From Flavobacteriales bacterium (GTDB lineage Bacteria > Bacteroidota > Bacteroidia > Flavobacteriales_F > PHOS-HE28), in the NCBI GenBank assembly GCA_023957375.1, contig JAMLHB010000003.1:587342-651341 (forward strand): a stretch of DNA of 64,000 bases. Reading direction: 5' to 3'. This document shows, in pieces, positions 54,501-61,003 of the stretch. Below the pieces are notes generated by a model. That model did no database searches and was not told the origin of the DNA. It saw only the letters and a list, made by a program, of their open reading frames with translations. Within the stretch, counting starts at the first letter, position 1. Every line of letters starts with the position of its first letter. A program made the translations under genes and the position numbers.

Positions 54501-55268
54501 ACCTGTGTTGCGGATGGGCTGCTGGGCGGTGTAGTTGGCATTGTACGGCAGGTTCGCACCGTTCGCGCCACGCGCGGCCACTAGGGAATAGGCCAATGAA
54601 TCCCCATCGGCATCCACCGCGCCGGGGTTGTAGCTGATCTGTTCGCCGATGCAATAGAAGGCCGCCGGCGAATTGGTGAACGTGGACGAGCTGTTGCACA
54701 ACCCGGCAGTCTTGTTCAGGCGGGCATCCAAATACAGCTCCCGGTTGCCGGGATCGTTCAGCGAGGTGATGGCGTTGTTGCGGCAGCACAGCGACCAGGA
54801 GAAGAACCAGTCATCGGCACCGCAAGACGCATAGCCGCTTAGGTCAACGACCTTCTTGTAGGTGTATTTCTCCACGCCGTATGTGCCATTGACGTTTACG
54901 CAGCGGTCCGTTTCGCTCGGGCAGATCGGCGTGATGATCTGCACCGTGGGCGAGTTGGGGAAGCATTGTGTGAAGCTGGCCCCGCACGTGGCCGAACGCA
55001 CCCTGAACTGCAAGCCGTTGTTGCAGTTGGTGGGTGCCGCTACGCCGTTGCAATCGCGGTAGAAGTTCAAGGTCACTTCCCAGCGGTTGTTGCCTAAGCA
55101 GGTGTAGGTGAGCTCGCCGCCCATGGCGTGGGTGGCCATGGCCTCGTTGCTCCACAGCAGCAGGGCGAAGGCGGCCAAGGCAAGCTTGTGCAGGAACCCA
55201 AGCAGTCTGGGCGCCATGCGCCGGGCTTGTTGTTCCGATGTGTCCTGGGGGCGTATCTGTTCGATCAT
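45516..55268 (-). CDS. giant 31-repeat T9SS surface adhesin (SprB-like role)
   Basis: A protein of about 3250 residues. A signal segment (LALAAFALLLWSNEAMA) is followed by THAMGGELTY and a Cys-rich N-terminal domain to about residue 415. Then come 31 consecutive repeats of roughly 86-92 residues, each with ANAGPDQxLC near its start, PATGxWxLVSGxGTI in the middle and WTVxNGPC near the end, so each probably has its own Cys pair. The C-terminal VPDAFSPNGDGVNDTYVV then RWGSKVYERS is the gliding-motility-associated type B T9SS sorting domain. It is translated with SprF-like and OmpA-like partners. The ATG at 55268 is used; the ATG at 55217 gives a shorter, classic signal peptide and is equally possible. 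The frame is intact for 9.75 kb. Confidence 0.93.
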   Translation of the reverse strand: MIEQIRPQDTSEQQARRMAPRLLGFLHKLALAAFALLLWSNEAMATHAMGGELTYTCLGNNRWEVTLNFYRDCNGVAAPTNCNNGLQFRVRSATCGASFTQCFPNSPTVQIITPICPSETDRCVNVNGTYGVEKYTYKKVVDLSGYASCGADDWFFSWSLCCRNNAITSLNDPGNRELYLDARLNKTAGLCNSSSTFTNSPAAFYCIGEQISYNPGAVDADGDSLAYSLVAARGANGANLPYNANYTAQQPIRNTGGANAVVLNPQTGTMTVTPSVTQVAVVTYQVREYRNGVLVGTITRDVQFVIRPCTGNSPPTVSGINGTSNYTFQVCAGTPVSFTVNANDPNAGQTVIMTWNNGIPGATFTTSGSPFPTGTFTWTPTLANLGNNTFTVHVEDNGCPLKATNDYGFTVVVTPPATDVDAGPDISVCGTTATMAAVNPYPGLQGMWSVVSGSGTFATPTSRTSAVSGLSPGANVFQWTVDYNCGIRSDQVTVTSYSNGQAAANAGPDQAICGPPNTVNLSANTATAPAVGTWTFVTGSGTITSPNLPTSSVTGLAPGENRLRWTINNGPCGNTQDEVVITVYSSAQAVANAGADITTCLPANSVTLNGNAATAPATGQWTLVSGSGTITNPNQRNSTVTGLPAGIHVFRWTISNGPCTPATTSDEVTVTVYDNNSPNANAGPDQQVCGGAGATLTGSTPTPPATGVWTLVSGSGTLASPNSPTTGVSGLGFGANVFQWTVNNGSCANGLTTDQVTITAFDPAVGGANAGPDQSFCLPTTTATMAASAAPAPAQGTWVLVSGSGTITSPNNANTTVTGLSVGENVFRWSITNGPCQVTPPSDEVSIFIYDNNAPAANAGPDQQLCTPATATVLAGNAPTFPATGQWTVVAGTGTFANANDPLTAVTGLSVGVNTFRWTLNNGPCANPITQDVVSVTVYSSANAAANAGPDQDLCTPASSTSLNGSAVIAPATGTWTLVSGSGTIVSPNSPNTQVTGLAVGDNIFRWTVLNGACANPITTDEVRIRVYDGSNPVANAGPDQTLCSDVNSTTLAGSAVTYPAAGLWTLVGGGGTLVTPNSPTTAVTGLPVGVNVFRWTVLNGTCANANTFDEVAITVYDATHPVVTVSPAQSICVPTAPNEVIVTGSTPVAPATGHWTLISGSGDITSPNSPSTTITNMGVGVNVFQWTVTNGPCTFPGNSAQVSISVYDANMPTADAGPDQSLCTPITSTTLQGSALIAPGTGQWTLVSGSGTFAEATNPGTAVSGLSLGQNIFRWTVNNGPCAAPSSDDVVISVFNGNAQQADAGMDQSLCSDNATAVMGANAAVAPATGLWSVQQGSATFVDPADPQTTVTGLPVGVNILVWSLDNGACGTSTDQVRITVYDAANPTATVGADQQLCTPTTATTITGSTVIAPATGTWTLVGGQGNIVSPNSPTTQVNGLGIGNNVFRWTVDNGVCASGTTFAEVTVSVFSGTAQAANAGIDQDLCSVTSTGLDANVAVAPGQGTWSAGAGITFNDVHDRNTTVNGLQVGDNILTWTIDNGSCGSSSDQVNIRVFDMNNPVADAGDDHELCSPNDSYTLQGSSLIYPATGTWILVSGQGTLATPSLPTTSVTGLGFGPNVFRWTVNNGPCAAPTSDEVTITLFDNMVSGSNAGPDQSLCTPTTTAIMAASAAPFPAQGTWELVSGGGTISNVNDPATTVTNLPVGENTFRWTVTNGPCEVDPPNDLVSIFVYDENNAVADAGADQQLCTPGGTTTSTNLEGSLVTFPAQGTWILVSGAGNLVDNHDPATEVSGLAIGENIFEWTVVNGPCADPVTTDRVSIFVYDANNAAADAGGDQQLCTPTESTTLQGNAPTFPAVGTWTQLQGTAANITDIHNPNTTVTGIGVGENIFAWTVDNGPCDNGTPTTDAVSIFLFDSNTPNADAGDDQSLCLPTTATTLDGSPVIFPATGIWTLVAGQGTIADASDPHTAVTNLAVGANTFRWTVSNGQCASSTADVTIFLYDDQNPDADAGADQQICTPASTVAMNGSAVTYPAEGTWTLVSGSGVITDIHSPTTTIIDLPVGTHVFAWTVDNGPCTNGITTSQMTIEVFDQENPRADAGADTLLCTVDGTSLVLAGSAITPPAMGTWTVQQGGGAFADEHDPHTTVSGLVVGVNVLRWTVSNGNCNDALTYDEVTIMLYDQNNPVANAGTDQELCSDNPATTMAGSALIFPATGTWTLVSGQGTIADPGLPATAITGLAIGENVFEWTVENGPCGAPTTDQVSIFVFDEHNALANAGPDQQVCTPITSATLAGSAIQFPATGTWSLVSGQGTVTNSSNPSTTVTGLGVGVNIFEWTVDNGPCGGGITTDQVTITLFDMNAPPADAGPDQEFCTPVESATMAANTATLPAVGEWSVTQGTGISFDDVNDPLTTVHGLTVGENILTWSFDNGVCGFTADNISVFIFDANNPPANAGPDQEYCTPQDSTWLQGNTPTFPATGQWTLVDGAGLFEDPSDPNTKVVGLAIGENTFMWTTSNGPCPENGITMDVVTVTIFSDSTAAAYAGEDIELCLPMTETALAAAIPQVPATGMWAVLSGPGTLADPFDPHSMITGLDLGITTLVWNLDNGPCPNNGIMSDTLTIKVFDPAATISNAGPDMELCTPLDNAQMQANEPLFPATGTWELISGQGTITDPSDPYTSITGLDVGINVFTWTVYNGDCFFGPAIALDTIQIFLYDQSAPSASVGGDQDLCGTDAVATLSGNEATFPGTGLWTALEGSPVITDPADPLSTASGLSLGDNHFVWTLDNGACGTTTDTLLIRIFDAGLTEISAGEPQELCSDNTAILDADVVAYPASGQWSVISGSGDFADATDPHTTVSNISPGENIYAWTVDNGPCGELANMVTITRYDGTLTAANAGPDQALCSETSTALEATQVDQPAYGYWSIVSGPGSLNDPSDSQALLSGLVPGQTTVLAWTVENGPCTPEPLTDLVEVVVYNNQQAAADAGPDQSLCEPGEAQADMFGNAAVLPATGSWSIIGEGTIADPANPHTTVSGIGFGTTTLVWTIDNGVCGTSTSEMTVSVFDLNAPLADAGPDQALCHDTTFTIMAAVPASSTASGHWELIGGHGSIEQADNATTTITGLQLGNNIFQWVLDNGACGTSYDTMLIVLRDCSILVVPDAFSPNGDGVNDTYVVQGLEYYSSNKFQVFNRWGSKVYERSPYRNDWNGTSETKAAWGTGLPESTYYFILDPGDGKEVITGYIYLRR
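45796..54022 (-). repeat. 31 tandem repeats of about 260 bp within the adhesin gene
   Basis: Counting AGPDQ-type starts in the protein gives 31 units, from VDAGPDISVC (first) to LADAGPDQALC (last). Units 5 and 15 (both with MAASAAP), 4 and 14 (both with GTLA and GLGFG), 12 and 22, 11 and 21 (both CSDN) and 13 and 23 look closer to each other than to their neighbours, indicating a ten-unit higher period. Confidence 0.85.
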
Positions 55269-55393
55269 GGATCTGCTGCCTGATGTGCAACTCACTTCCA
55301 ACTTGGTTTCCGCAACCGCCCGTCATCCGGGGCCCGTTGCCCGCTTTTCACAGCGATCGGCGGGGGTCTTTTCGGGTTGTGGAATGCCAAGGC

Positions 55394-55401
55394 CAAACAT
55401 A
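55394..55401 (-). promoter_or_regulatory. -7-like box upstream of the adhesin operon
   Basis: The minus strand reads TATGTTTG, a perfect TAnnTTTG, about 125 bases before the ATG at 55268. No good -33 was seen at 19-21 bases. The long leader would carry any translational control of the operon. Confidence 0.35.
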
Positions 55402-55545
55402 GACGCACCCTTACAGCAGCCTTTTGCGAAGCAGCCGGAATTGTCAACATGCCCGTGTTGGGCCTGCGGGTGCCATCTGGCAGCAGATCCGCCGCAGGAA
55501 TGCGATCCAGACCGCTTTATTGTTAGCCCGGTACTTACAGCCGGA

Positions 55546-55902
55546 TCACTGGCCCGGGCCGCGTTGATTACGGGTTTCCCGCAGCCACTTGACCCATTTC
55601 GCACAGGTGGTGGCACCCAACACCCCCTCGATCTCCGCCTTGCGGGCTTCCCCCAGGCGGGCCATGCGGTCTTCCAGGTCTTGACCGTTCAAACCGGGCG
55701 TGTTCCATAGCTCCTCCCGCTCCAGCCCGTAATCCTCCTCGATCACCTGTACGCGCCGCATCTGGTCCCCGCTCAGCTGCCAAGCCCGCATCAGGCTGTC
55801 CGGCAGCGGTTCCCAACCGGTCATCCCCGCAGTTCCCTGCGCAGACAGCCTGCCGGCAAGGGCAGCCCAGACGAACAATACGGCAAGCACTGCGCGAAAC
55901 AT
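55546..55902 (-). CDS. small exported protein of unknown function
   Basis: A 118-residue protein with a signal peptide (MFRAVLAVLFVWAALAGRLSAQ), chosen over a longer start at 55947. The mature part is mostly helical and charged (SGDQMRRVQVIEEDYGLEREELWN, then LGEARKAEIEGVLGATTCAKWVKWLRE). The shape recalls small periplasmic Spy/LTXXQ-like or DUF4168-like helical proteins, but no diagnostic motif is present. It lies between the sucB gene and the adhesin operon on the same strand, with gaps on both sides, and is probably transcribed alone. Confidence 0.7.
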   Translation of the reverse strand: MFRAVLAVLFVWAALAGRLSAQGTAGMTGWEPLPDSLMRAWQLSGDQMRRVQVIEEDYGLEREELWNTPGLNGQDLEDRMARLGEARKAEIEGVLGATTCAKWVKWLRETRNQRGPGQ

Positions 55903-55986
55903 GTTACCAAGATACGCACGGCCAGCGACCAACTGTTCGTTCGGCAACAGGAAAGGACCTGTTAGGCGTCCGCCGGCCGCTGACGA

Positions 55987-57237
55987 TCACAACCCTGCCA
56001 GCACTTCGCCCGGGTCCTTGCCGCCCAGCACCAACTTGGCCGGGTCCTCCAACATCTCCTTCACCTTGTACAGGAAGCTCACGCTCTCCTTGCCGTCCAC
56101 GATGCGGTGATCATAGCTCAGGGCCACGTACATCACCGGGCGCACCACCACTTGGCCGTTGACGGCCACGGGCCGCTCCACGATGTTGTGCATGCCGAGG
56201 ATGGCGCTCTGCGGCGGGTTGATGATCGGGGTGCTGAGCATGCTGCCGAACACCCCGCCGTTGGTGATGGTGAAGGTGCCGCCGGTCATTTCCGCCAAGC
56301 TCAGCTTGCCATCGCGCGCCTTGATCGCCAGTTCCTTGATCGCCAGCTCGATCTCCGCCAAGCTCATTTGCTCGGCATTGCGCACCACCGGCACCATCAA
56401 GCCTTTGGGCGAGCTCACGGCTATGCCGATGTCGGCATAGTCGAAGGCGACGATGTTCTCCCCGTCCAGCTGGGCGTTCACGTTGGGGAACAGCCGCAAG
56501 GCCTCGGTAACGGCCTTGGTGAAGAAGGACATGAAGCCGAGGCTAACGCCGTACTTCTCCTTGAACTTGTCCTTGTACTTGTTGCGCACGGCCATCACGG
56601 CGCTCATGTCCACCTCGTTGAAGGTGGTGAGCATGGCGGTTTCGTTCTTCACGCTCACCAAGCGCTCGGCCACCTTTTTGCGCAAGGTGCTCATCTTGGT
56701 GGTGGTGCTGTTGCGCGTGCCGCCCCAGCTGTTCATCATCACGGGTGCCGCCACGCCCCCGGCGATGTACGCCTCCACGTCGCCGCGCATGATGCGGCCT
56801 CCGGGGCCGGTGCCTTTCACTTGGCTCTCATTGATCCCCTTGTCCGCCATCACCGCCTTGGCCACTGGCGTGGCGTGCGCGGCGGCTGCGGCAGGGGCCG
56901 GGGTCGGCTTGGCCGCCTCCTTGGGTGCCGGTGCGGCTACCGCAGGGGCGGGCGCGGCAGGCTTCGGTGCCGGCTTCTTCTCTTCCTTCGGCGGCTTCAC
57001 ACTGGTGTCGATCTTGGCCACCACGTCGCCCACGTTCACCGTTTCATCGGCCTTCGCCAAAAGGCTGATCTTGCCCCCGTCCTCCGCGCTGAGCTCCAAG
57101 GTGGCCTTGTCGCTGTCGATCTCCGCGATCACTTGGTCCTTTCTCACCACATCCCCGTCGGCCACCAGCCATTGTGCAATGCGCACTTCGCTGATGCTTT
57201 CACCGGGGCTGGGAACTTTCACGTCGATGTTGGCCAT
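55987..57237 (-). CDS. sucB: dihydrolipoyllysine-residue succinyltransferase (E2 of 2-oxoglutarate dehydrogenase)
   Basis: A 416-residue E2 subunit. Order: one lipoyl domain with the modified lysine K44 in [11 protein letters not shown], an Ala/Pro-rich hinge, a peripheral subunit-binding domain ([30 protein letters not shown]), and the catalytic acyltransferase core with the active-site H377 and D381 in [11 protein letters not shown]. It passes the succinyl group from E1 to CoA. It sits 63 bases downstream of sucA as a two-gene unit; lpd (E3) is not in this window. Confidence 0.96.
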   Translation of the reverse strand: MANIDVKVPSPGESISEVRIAQWLVADGDVVRKDQVIAEIDSDKATLELSAEDGGKISLLAKADETVNVGDVVAKIDTSVKPPKEEKKPAPKPAAPAPAVAAPAPKEAAKPTPAPAAAAAHATPVAKAVMADKGINESQVKGTGPGGRIMRGDVEAYIAGGVAAPVMMNSWGGTRNSTTTKMSTLRKKVAERLVSVKNETAMLTTFNEVDMSAVMAVRNKYKDKFKEKYGVSLGFMSFFTKAVTEALRLFPNVNAQLDGENIVAFDYADIGIAVSSPKGLMVPVVRNAEQMSLAEIELAIKELAIKARDGKLSLAEMTGGTFTITNGGVFGSMLSTPIINPPQSAILGMHNIVERPVAVNGQVVVRPVMYVALSYDHRIVDGKESVSFLYKVKEMLEDPAKLVLGGKDPGEVLAGL

Positions 57238-57300
57238 GGGATGCTTTCGGAATGATCGGGCGTTGGTTGGTTCAGGGTATTGAGGCCGGCACTAACCGGT

Positions 57301-60105
57301 TCAGGCGCGCACTTTCGTTTTTACCCGTTTGACGGCCTTGGCGGCCGGGCGGTCGGCAAAGGCTTCCGCCATGATGCGCTTCTGCTGGAAGGCACTGCGC
57401 ACACCGCTGCCGGTGGCGGGCGGGCCGCTGGCCTTGCGTGAAACCACGTGCACGGCGGCCGGGTCGGGCGCACCGGGCACTTGGTGCAGGCTCTCCAGGA
57501 AGTATGTGGCCGCGCCCATGTTGCGGGGTTCCTCCTGCACAAAGCGGAAGTCGGTGGCCGCTTGGTACCGTTCGAAAACAGCCGCCAATTGGGGCACCGG
57601 AAGCGGATAGAGCTGTTCCATGCGCACAATGGCCACGTCGTCCGCGGCCATATCCTCCTTGCATTGCAACAGCTCGTAGTACACCTTGCCTTGGCACAGC
57701 ATCAGGGTTTTCACCTTGGCGGGGTCCGCAGCGGGATCGTCCAGCACCTCCATGAAATGCCCTTGGGCCAGGTCGTTCATGCTGCTGACGCAGCGCGGGT
57801 GCCGCAGCAGGCTCTTGGGCGTAAAGACGACCAGCGGCTTGCGGAAGGACCACGTGAGCTGCCGCCGCAGCAGGTGGAAGAAGTTCGCCGGCGTGGTGGG
57901 GTTGGCCGCGATCATGTTCTGCTCCGCGCACAGCTGCAGGAAGCGTTCCATGCGGGCGCTGCTGTGTTCGGCGCCTTGGCCTTCATAGCCGTGGGGCAGC
58001 AGCATTACCAAGCCGTTCATGGCGTTCCACTTCTCCTCGGCCGCGCTCAGGTACTGGTCCACCAAGATCTGGGCCCCGTTGTAAAAGTCGCCGAACTGGG
58101 CTTCCCACAGGGTGAGGCTTCCCGGAGTGGCAAAGGCATAGCCGTACTCGTAGGCCAGCACGGCGTATTCATTCAGGGGTGAATTGTACACCTGCATCAG
58201 CGCTTGGCCGTCCTGCAGGTGCTTCAGGTGGATGTATTCCTCCTCGCTGTCCTCCACTTTCACCACGGCGTGGCGGTGGCTGAAGGTGCCCCGCTCCACA
58301 TCCTGCCCGGTCAGGCGCACCGCGTGGCCCTCGCACAGCAGCGACCCGTAGGCCAGCAGCTCGCCCATGCTCCAATCCAAGCGGTCCTCCGCCACCATCT
58401 TCGTGCGCTCGTGCAGGATGCGCTCCAGCTTGTTGAAGAACTTCTTGCCTGGCGGCACTTCGGCCAGCTTGGCCGCGATCTTCAGCAGTTGGTCCTTCTT
58501 CACGCCCGTTTCGGGCGACTGCTGCATGCTTTCCCGGGTGGCGCGCACATGGCCCATCCACCGGTCCGCCAAAAAGGAGGTGATCACCGCCTTGGGCAGC
58601 TCCTTGCTCTCGGTCAAGCGCTCCTGCAGCAGGTTGTTGAAGCTTTCCTCCATCTCCTGGGCCATGTCGGCATCGATGTCGCCATTGGCCTGCAGCTTCT
58701 CGCTGTAAATGGTGCGCGGGTCCTTGTGCGCGGCAATGGCCTTGTACAAGATGGGCTGGGTGAACTTGGGTTCGTCACCCTCGTTGTGGCCGTGGCGGCG
58801 GTAGCCCAGCAGGTCCACGAACACGTCGCTTTGGAAGCGCTGGCGGTAGTCCAAGGCCAGCTTCATCACATGGCACACCGCCTCGGCATCGTCCCCGTTC
58901 ACGTGGAAGACGGGCGATTGGGTCACTTTGGCCACATCGGTGCAGTAGGTGCTGGTGCGCCCGTCGATGTAGTTGGTGGTGAAGCCCACTTGGTTGTTCA
59001 CCACGATGTGCATGGTGCCGCCCGTGGTGTAGGCCTTCAGCCCTGCCATTTGGGCAAGTTCATACACCACGCCCTGGCCCGCGATGGCCGCGTCGCCATG
59101 GATGATCACCGGGCACAGCTTGCTGTTTTGGAACCCGTGGTCCTTCTCGATGATCGCCCGGGAGATTCCCTGCATCACCGGCCCCACGCTCTCCAAATGG
59201 CTGGGGTTGGGCACCAAGATCAGGTTCATGCCCTTGCCGTTGTTGGTGACCATGCAGCTGTTGAAGCCCATGTGGTACTTCACGTCGCCTTCCACGTAGG
59301 CGTCCTCATAGTCGCGGCCCTCGAAATCGGCGAAGATGGATTCGTAGGTTTTGTTGAAGGTGTTGGCCAGCACGTTCAGCCGCCCGCGGTGGGCCATGCC
59401 GATCACGATGTCGGTAACCCCGTGCACATCGGCACCGTGCTCGATCACCGTGTTCAGCGCGGGGATCAGTGTTTCACCGCCCTCCAGGCTGAAGCGCTTC
59501 TGGCCGATGAACTTCTTGCCCAGGAAATGCTCGAACACCACGGCCTGGCCCAGCTTGCGCAGGATCTCCTTCTTCTCGTCCATGGAGAACGACGGCTGGT
59601 TGCGGTCCTTCTCCATGCGCTGCTGGAGCCACTGCGTGCGCTCCACGTCGCGGATGAAGCGGTATTCCGCCCCGATGCTCTGGCAATAAGTGGCTTTCAA
59701 GTGTGCCACGATGGTGGCCAAGCTGGCCCGCCCGATGCCGATCTCGTTGCCCGCCTCAAACTCCGTGGGCAGGTCGCCGTCGCCCAGGCCGAAGTTGGCC
59801 AGGTCCAACGTGGGGGTGTAGGTGCGCCGTTCACGTACCGGGTTGGTGCGCGTGAAGAGGTGGCCCCGTTCGCGGTACCCGTTGATCAAGGCGATCACTT
59901 TGAATTCCTTCTCCACTTGCTCCGCTGCGGCACCGCCGGCCACGACCGCGCCCGGCAATTCCGGATAGCGGGTGCGAGCCAGGTCAAATCCTTCGAAGAA
60001 CTGGGCCACGTCTGGTGCTACAGAACTTGCGTCGGACCGATATTGCTGGTACAGGCCGTCCAAGGCCGCAGGATCGATGTTGCTGAGGAATTTGTTGTTG
60101 TCCAT
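57301..60105 (-). CDS. sucA: 2-oxoglutarate dehydrogenase E1 component
   Basis: A 934-residue thiamine-diphosphate enzyme that decarboxylates 2-oxoglutarate and succinylates the E2 lipoyl group in the TCA cycle. The start MDNNKFLSNIDPAALDGLYQQYRSD gives the usual length (E. coli SucA 933). Recognisable segments are IGMAHRGRLNVLANTFNK, VIIHGDAAIAGQGVVYELAQM, GTMHIVVNNQVGFTTN, and LPHGYEGQGAEHSSARMERFLQ. An in-frame extension to 60426 exists, but it is the translated palindromic repeat array, so it is not part of the protein. A -7-like TACCTTTG lies 24 bases before the ATG. Confidence 0.97.
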   Translation of the reverse strand: MDNNKFLSNIDPAALDGLYQQYRSDASSVAPDVAQFFEGFDLARTRYPELPGAVVAGGAAAEQVEKEFKVIALINGYRERGHLFTRTNPVRERRTYTPTLDLANFGLGDGDLPTEFEAGNEIGIGRASLATIVAHLKATYCQSIGAEYRFIRDVERTQWLQQRMEKDRNQPSFSMDEKKEILRKLGQAVVFEHFLGKKFIGQKRFSLEGGETLIPALNTVIEHGADVHGVTDIVIGMAHRGRLNVLANTFNKTYESIFADFEGRDYEDAYVEGDVKYHMGFNSCMVTNNGKGMNLILVPNPSHLESVGPVMQGISRAIIEKDHGFQNSKLCPVIIHGDAAIAGQGVVYELAQMAGLKAYTTGGTMHIVVNNQVGFTTNYIDGRTSTYCTDVAKVTQSPVFHVNGDDAEAVCHVMKLALDYRQRFQSDVFVDLLGYRRHGHNEGDEPKFTQPILYKAIAAHKDPRTIYSEKLQANGDIDADMAQEMEESFNNLLQERLTESKELPKAVITSFLADRWMGHVRATRESMQQSPETGVKKDQLLKIAAKLAEVPPGKKFFNKLERILHERTKMVAEDRLDWSMGELLAYGSLLCEGHAVRLTGQDVERGTFSHRHAVVKVEDSEEEYIHLKHLQDGQALMQVYNSPLNEYAVLAYEYGYAFATPGSLTLWEAQFGDFYNGAQILVDQYLSAAEEKWNAMNGLVMLLPHGYEGQGAEHSSARMERFLQLCAEQNMIAANPTTPANFFHLLRRQLTWSFRKPLVVFTPKSLLRHPRCVSSMNDLAQGHFMEVLDDPAADPAKVKTLMLCQGKVYYELLQCKEDMAADDVAIVRMEQLYPLPVPQLAAVFERYQAATDFRFVQEEPRNMGAATYFLESLHQVPGAPDPAAVHVVSRKASGPPATGSGVRSAFQQKRIMAEAFADRPAAKAVKRVKTKVRA

Positions 60106-60128
60106 GGCCGGAAAGGGGAACCGGGCCG

Positions 60129-60136
60129 CAAAGGTA
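60129..60136 (-). promoter_or_regulatory. -7-like promoter box of sucA
   Basis: The minus strand reads TACCTTTG, an exact TAnnTTTG, 24 bases before the sucA ATG at 60105. The tandem repeat array begins about 70-110 bases further upstream. Confidence 0.45.
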
Positions 60137-60204
60137 GCCACGGCCCGGGCCTTTGGTACGGGCGAACGGCGGGGCTGGTTCCTTGTTCCCGAGTGTTTAT
60201 CCAA

Positions 60205-60815
60205 ACAGTTCGCAGGGCCTCCCGCAATGACGCATCGTATAAGAGCGTCGTCACTGCGAGGAGGCCCCGCGGCGTGGCAGTCCAGACACGAGAGTGACCA
60301 GATGGATTGCTTCGGCCGAAGCGGCCTCGCAATGACGGGTTGGATAGGAGCGTCGTCACTGCGAGGAGGCTTTGCGACGAAGCAGTCCATGGCGAGAGTG
60401 CCCAGAAGGATTGCTTCCCGGCACAAGGCCGGGACCCGCGACGGCCTCGCAATGACGGGTTGGATAGGAGCGTCGTCACTGCGAGCCGGCTTTGCGGCGC
60501 GGCAGTCCAGGCAAGGGGTGACCAGATGGATTGCTTCGGCCGAGGCGGCCTCGCAATGACAGGTTGGATAGGAGCGTCGTCACTGCGAGCCGGCTTTGCG
60601 GCGCGGCAGTCCAGGCAAGGGGTGACCAGATGGATTGCTTCGGCCGAGGCGGCCTCGCAATGACGGGTTGGATAGGAGCGTCGTCACTGCGAGGAGGCTT
60701 TGCGACGAAGCAGTCCATCCACAAGGGCGCCCAGATGGATTGCTTCGGCCGCGACGGCCTCGCAATGACGGGTTGGATAGGAGCGTCGTCACTGCGGGCT
60801 TGACCCGCAGTCCCG
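60205..60815. repeat. six tandem palindromic units of about 105 bp
   Basis: GAGCGTCGTCACTGCG begins units at 60243, 60348, 60468, 60572, 60676 and 60781, i.e. spacings of 105, 120, 104, 104 and 105 bases. Each unit contains TCACTGCGAGxxGGC, GCAGTCCA, GATTGCTTCGGCCG and ends GGCCTCGCAATGACGGGTTGGATAG. Its ends are imperfect complements, so each can form a hairpin. The 120-bp unit has a short insertion (CCCGGCACAAGGCCGGGACC), and the last unit is truncated and ends GCGGGCTTGACCCGC. The first half-unit at 60205 is degenerate. Confidence 0.9.
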
Positions 60816-61003
60816 GTCGCCTTCCTACATGCCGATCCATGGACCAAGGATCCCATCATTCAATGACCTTGCGGGAGACCGTGATGGAGCTATGAACTGA
60901 CCCGACCAACGTGCGGTGCTTTTATGCACCGCGAAGCATTCACGCAAATCCCATTACATTTTTTATGTATACCTTGGCAACGAACCTTTAATACCAAACC
61001 CCC
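60816..61003. other. non-coding leader of the last gene
   Basis: No gene is seen. A hairpin, GCGGTGC-TTTTAT-GCACCGC, lies at 60913-60932. TACCTTGG at 60970-60977 is one base from the TAnnTTTG consensus and lies 26 bases before the ATG at 61004, with an AT-rich stretch (ATTACATTTTTTATGTAT) upstream. Confidence 0.4.

Noticed and set aside
60106-60426. N-terminal extension of SucA by 107 residues
   Set aside because: The extension is a translation of the palindromic repeat units (peptides such as RNDGLDRS-like and their reverse). The ATG at 60105 gives the normal 934-residue length.
60205-60815. CRISPR array
   Set aside because: The spacing is about 105 bp and nearly the whole unit is conserved, with no unique spacers and no cas genes nearby. 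It is a tandem palindromic repeat.
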